From NCBI GenBank assembly GCA_036583965.1, contig JAZBQD010000014.1:44325490-44389489 (forward strand): a DNA stretch of 64,000 nucleotides, in the 5' to 3' direction. Below the pieces are notes generated by a model. The model had not been told where the DNA came from. It made no database searches and saw only the letters and a program-made list of their open reading frames with translations. Shown here piece by piece: positions 59,309 to 64,000 of this stretch (position 1 is the stretch's first letter; every line of letters starts with the position of its first letter). The position numbers were made by a program, and so were the translations under genes. This DNA is from Prunella strophiata. Lineage: Eukaryota; Chordata; Aves; Passeriformes; Prunellidae.

Positions 59309-62300
59309 CAGTTGGTTCAGTATTGCTCAGCTGAATTTCACTGCAAAAACCAATAATGGGAATTTTGTAGAGTCATGGTGCAGGCACAAAAAAACACACA
59401 CACAAACAAAACTGGAACGTACCTAAGATATGCATGCAACCACAACAGCAAGCAGGGCTCAACAGCCTAAGCAAGAGGGAGACTTCAACATAAGCCACAG
59501 CTTTCACCTGAGTTTGAAGTTCAAAATATAAATGCAATAGAAATAAGGCTGACTTTCCTTATAAACCATGAAATGAAACATAGACCATTGTTCTTGGTTT
59601 CTCTTACTGTTAAATTTAAACCCTTTATTAACTCCAATGCATGTTATGGCTATAGAAGAACATTTTAATTTGGAAGAATATTTTCATGTTCACACTCTGT
59701 TGTGAAACAGAAGAACATTTTCAAGATGCAATCAAGTCTGTCGCCATAAAGCAATGTGCTGGCCATTTTCACTTTTCCCTATGCGGACCTGGTAGAGAGA
59801 TGGTAGCTAATGAGTTTTTCACCCTCAGTGCTCCACACCTGTAATTTTTTACAGAAGAAAATTACTCACTGCTTGAAAGATTACTGAATTAGGTAATTTT
59901 TTGCTATGACTATTAACAGGCTGGTAGGAATCTGTAAGGGATAGATGTGGTTAAAGAGCCCTTACTTTCAGTCTTCTTTGCCTTCTTTAGGCAAGCCTAA
60001 GTGAAGAGAATAATAGCTGATTGGAGTTTAGTGACCTAAAATTCTTTTTTTTCTAATGTCAGATAGTTGAGGACTGGATTTCACTGGAAGCAAATATTCC
60101 AGAAGGATTGAAACAGTGACAGAAAGAGAAAAGTGAGCTAAGAAAAACAGGGTAAGATGGAAAGGAGAAGAAGGAAACAAAAAATCTCAACAGAAAAATA
60201 GAGATAGGAAGCACTTGGGCCATCTAGATCAGTTTGTATACTTCAGCAGTACACATACATCACCTTGCACAATTTCATACTTTGAATACCTATTTTTGAC
60301 AGAGCTCTAGAAACAAACTCAAGTTTCAAAATGAAGTTATCCTTCGTAAAAACAAGAAGTTCCTGCAGACCATCCACCACTCTTGTTTCTGCAGAGAAGA
60401 TCACCTCTAGCAATATTTTTTTGGCAAAGCAGATTTCCTTTACCACTAGTCAGATGAAAACTGTGACTGCCTCTCCAGAAGTACTCAGCAGTGATGCAGG
60501 CTCTGGTGATGGCAGACTCAAGTCTATCAAGAACATTGGCCACTCCACCTAACACCAGATTCACCTCCAGCTGTGGAAGTCACTTTTCTGATCCATTATC
60601 TATCCCATAGCTTATCTCCTGGGGGAACAGCCCACCTGGCTGCTGCCAAAACAGACTCACTGCTTTCCCATCAGCTCCCCACACAGCTCTTCTCAGAACA
60701 ACACAGAGTAGAAAGCAGATGGTCTCTCTCCTCTCCACATGCGATGCACACCCAAAAGCTGAACTCTTCACACTTTTTTCAATTAATATGAGATTTTTTC
60801 TATGTTACTTCAGCAGTATCACAGTGAGTAATAATCTAATTTTCAGAAGCAATTTCTTAAATCTTGTTGTTCTGGCATTTTCAATGCTCTGCATTTCAAG
60901 GGAGATGCTGATAAGTTTTGTAGAAACTTTCAAAGGTTAAACAATAGCCAGGATACACTCTGTATTAACCAAATATTTTAAAGCAGATTGAGATTCTCTG
61001 AAGCTTCTTCTGTGAGACCAACAAAATATCTCATCCTGCTGCATCCATGATAGTGACTAAAACAGGTATTACCCATGAGAGAACAACTCCATTTAAACTC
61101 TCTTTTTTGTGTGTATGCATTTATGTGTATATAGACATGTAGGTGTATGCATATGACATTAAAAAGAGATAAGGAACTGTTAGCAGCACTGCTGTTTAAA
61201 TTACCATGATGCAGGATTAGCAGAGCACATGTAACTGAGAAATTTGTTGTACCTCATCAGCAAAATCAGGTATGCACTATTCAGTCATTTATAATTCATG
61301 CTTGGATCAGATTGTCCAGCTCTCAGTTACAAAGTACTATGCTTCTGCTATTTTTCAATTTTAGAATGGTATTATTTTGAAGAATAAGCATGAAATCTTA
61401 TCTTTAAAATGGAGAGCTATATCCCAAAAGGCTCTCAAGCAAACTCAGCAAGGACCAGGAAACCAGCTGAAGGTACACTTCTAGCATGCAGTTTTAGTCA
61501 TCCTTGAAATGATAAACAGGAGAATTATACACTAATACATAAATAATCTTAGAATGAATATGTAAATTCTGCTTTTGTATTTGGTATAATTAGGACAGTA
61601 CATGATATTAGTGAAGTCATTACTGGTATTCTGCATTTAGTCCTTGAACCAACACCTTAAAAGAATATTTAAGACCAAATGAAAAGTTTCTATTAGTCAC
61701 AGTTGTCAAACTTGCCTCAGGCATGACCTAAAGAACTTTAACCTATTGGGTTATTCAAAAGAAACCTAAGATTAAATTGTTCACTCCACAAATACCAACA
61801 GATTTCATACTATCTGCAATGGTTTTGGGTGGGATTCATACAGTCAATTGTTAAAAAAGTTTGTAGAGCAAACATTAATCTGTGATCTCTTGAGTTGCTT
61901 TTTAGTGAATAAGCATTTTTAATAATACAACTATCAACAAATGGAACTTCTTACTGAGACATCTTAAAAAAAAAAAATCCCATGCATTTCAAATTAATGC
62001 CCATATCGAGGAAAGCTTGTGTGGTCTGCAACTTTCTAGTAATTGCTTTTGGGTCTTAAAATCTACAAGTAACAACTGCTTTGCAAATTTATTGGAAGGT
62101 CCAGTAAGCATTATTTTGCAGACTTAGTCTCTTTACAATGAAAAATACACACTGTTCTTCATGCAAAGCAAAAGCTTACATATCAAAGATGTCAGAGTCC
62201 TGCAAGGCCATTTGGCACACTCTATTTTCATCCATATGAATCCCTTTTTATTTACTTGGGAAAACTGGCAACACATAAAAGTGCATTAATGTCTTGCCCT

Positions 62301-64000
62301 CATTCAAATAGATTCCACCACACCCATGATCTAAGTGCCTGACACAGAGGCTTCCTTCCTCAAGAAAAGGAGGTGGTGTTTGACCCCAGCATCAATTGCA
62401 GAGGTTGGCTAGACAAATATCTGGATAATCTTCCTCCCATTGGCTCTGCCTAGGGAGTGCAGAGTGTTGACACATGAACAAAGGAAATGTTTTGAGCATC
62501 TGCAAGTATTCTGCTTCTAATCTACAACAAATTATATTGTTTATGCAAACAGTACTTCTTCTGAGCAAAATATAGCTTAATTTTCTTTTGCAAATGAAGG
62601 GCTTGTGGGTTATTTTGAGAACTTATATACACCATCTCTGTTACTTCTGGTACTGTGTTTCCTCCAAGGCTACTGGCTTTTGAGGACAACACTAGCAAAG
62701 ACTTCTCTGGACACCCCCCAAGTATAAGTATCTATGCCTGACACTCAGCATTTTCTGCTGGTTTGATAATGATTGTACTCACTGCTTTGCAAGAGCTACA
62801 TATGTGCTTCCATACTGTCCTGCCAAAGTCAAAGGATTTTGCTGCCAGTGGCAGTAACACTTGGGAGGTGCCTTTCAGTAACTTATGAGTTACACTTTAA
62901 CCCCAAGCAGGGTGGAAAAATACTAAGGCACGTTAAGAAACTGCAGCAGTAACTATACTAAAGTATCCATGTAGTAAATACAAACTTTTAAAAAATTAAA
63001 TGTTGACGGCACACGGTCCTGCCTATTTCACAGGCAAATTAGTTGCACACACAAATACAGTTGATTCAGGCAATCTTAGCAGGACATACTTCATCTTTTC
63101 ACAGTCCCTACTGTGTCAAACACCTGAGTAAATCATAATCCTAAACAAAACTTGCTCAACAGAAAAATGGCAAGATAAATTACCTGGCCTGTTGCAATGT
63201 ATCAGTGTATCAATCAATAATCCAATTTCTGCAAGTTTGCAGCAGTTTTGTAAGATATTGCTGTGCACAGTGCTATTGAAAAAAAAAATCTGTTGGCTTT
63301 CTTTTAAACACAAAAATCTCAAAAGCACAATTAACTGCACTGTTGGGAAAACTGGTGCATATCCAAAACAACTCACAGGTGAAGATCTTTTATCAAGAAG
63401 ACAATGCTAGACATTTACATTTCTGCCAGTCTACTCCACAAGAGGAGCAGACCACTCCAACAGTACAAGGACAAGAATGTGGAGCAGCAGAAGCTGAAGC
63501 AGTTGAGTAATTCATCTCTCTTGAGAGGAATGACTGCACTCTGTACCGGCTGGCACAAACTCTTGAACAACCATCTACTATGTGGAAAACAGATTGGCCT
63601 TTATACTTTGCTTAGGCCTTTACCAAGAGCATCTTAAAACACTTCAGTAATTTGAAAATAATGCCCCCAATATAAAAGACAGATGCATAGTTATAGAAAT
63701 TAATGTATAGTAAGCAGAATCTATCCTATGAAGGCCTTTCCAGGGAAAGGCTTATTGGACCTGTTTCTGGTCATTTAAAAATATCCAAAAGGAATTCTGC
63801 AAGAATGTTGACAAGTATTTAGTCTGAAGTAACAGTTATAAGCAGAAAGAATCTTTCATGCTTAGAGGCATTGCAATGAGGAAGAGACGGCACTGCTTCA
63901 CAGAAAGACAACTATATATGAAAAGCAACAGTTTTGAATGTCTGGATATTTAATTAGCCCATAGCATGCCTCAAAGAGATTTCTAGATGAAATGCTACAG
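59309..64000. other. Non-coding stretch to the end of the window
   Basis: AT-rich DNA without a recognised gene. A CA-rich tract lies near 59391-59410. A short inverted repeat (GCCTTTCC/GGAAAGGC, 2 bp apart) lies at 63734-63751. A possible old CR1-type remnant near 62355-62420 is listed separately. Confidence 0.5.
62355..62420 (+). mobile_element. Possible ancient CR1/L2-like remnant
   Basis: GGAGGTGGTGTTTGACCCCA near 62369, followed by GCAGAGGTTGGCTAGACAAA near 62398, resembles the end of ORF2 in CR1/L2 LINEs (the V-V-D-x-P to R-L-D segment). About 60 bp only, judged by eye. Confidence 0.3.

Noticed and set aside
63734..63751. Short inverted repeat GCCTTTCC/GGAAAGGC
   Set aside because: Eight base pair arms are expected by chance in 64 kb.
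1..64000. Endogenous retrovirus or LTR pair
   Set aside because: I looked for long direct repeats with TG/CA ends, a primer-binding site and gag/pol-like frames and found none that fit.

Overview
The window reads as bird nuclear DNA. It is AT-rich, has few genes and carries almost no simple satellite. Its recognisable interspersed repeats are CR1 LINEs, several with the typical 3' ends that begin or finish near an AGAATCAT or ATTCTATG motif. CR1 also occurs in crocodilians and turtles, so 'bird' is the best reading rather than proof, and the sequence does not fix a species. I see no complete protein-coding gene, no rRNA or tRNA gene, no CRISPR array and no clear LTR element. Most open frames are 60 to 100 codons, about what chance gives in DNA this AT-rich, and I treat them as noise unless splice or polyadenylation signals support them.

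Layout. 1-5.6 kb: two CR1 copies, an old plus-strand piece (1.4-2.2 kb) and the best preserved copy in the window (4.29-5.61 kb, minus strand). The latter keeps reverse transcriptase motifs in broken frames. 5.6-22.5 kb: plain intergenic or intronic DNA with a few short tandem duplications, one TATA-like site (9.77 kb) and one weak exon candidate (20.96 kb). 22.5-24.8 kb: two CR1 copies placed tail to tail. 26.5-30.3 kb: two possible terminal exons facing each other, one plus (ending 26.76 kb) and one minus (ending 30.09 kb), each followed at once by AATAAA. 32-37.5 kb: an old CR1/L3-like tail, a TATA plus polypurine site, a weak minus-strand exon candidate and a cluster of homeodomain-like motifs. 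About 38.98-39.37 kb: a compact CpG island, the strongest promoter candidate, with an antioxidant/AP-1-type site, a G-quadruplex motif and a short minus-strand ORF at its edge. 39.4-64 kb: mostly featureless DNA with a short CR1 tail (44.5 kb), a dense array of G runs (47.3 kb), a CR1 3' end (53.5-54.2 kb), an octamer plus TATA pair (58.85 kb) and a perfect 54 bp palindrome (59.26 kb).

One speculative way to join the pieces is a minus-strand transcription unit running from the CpG island at 39.2 kb to the terminal exon candidate at 30.1 kb, converging on a plus-strand unit that ends at 26.8 kb. The sequence permits this model but does not prove it, and the internal exons are not established. 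The most distinctive structural feature is the 54 bp palindrome.
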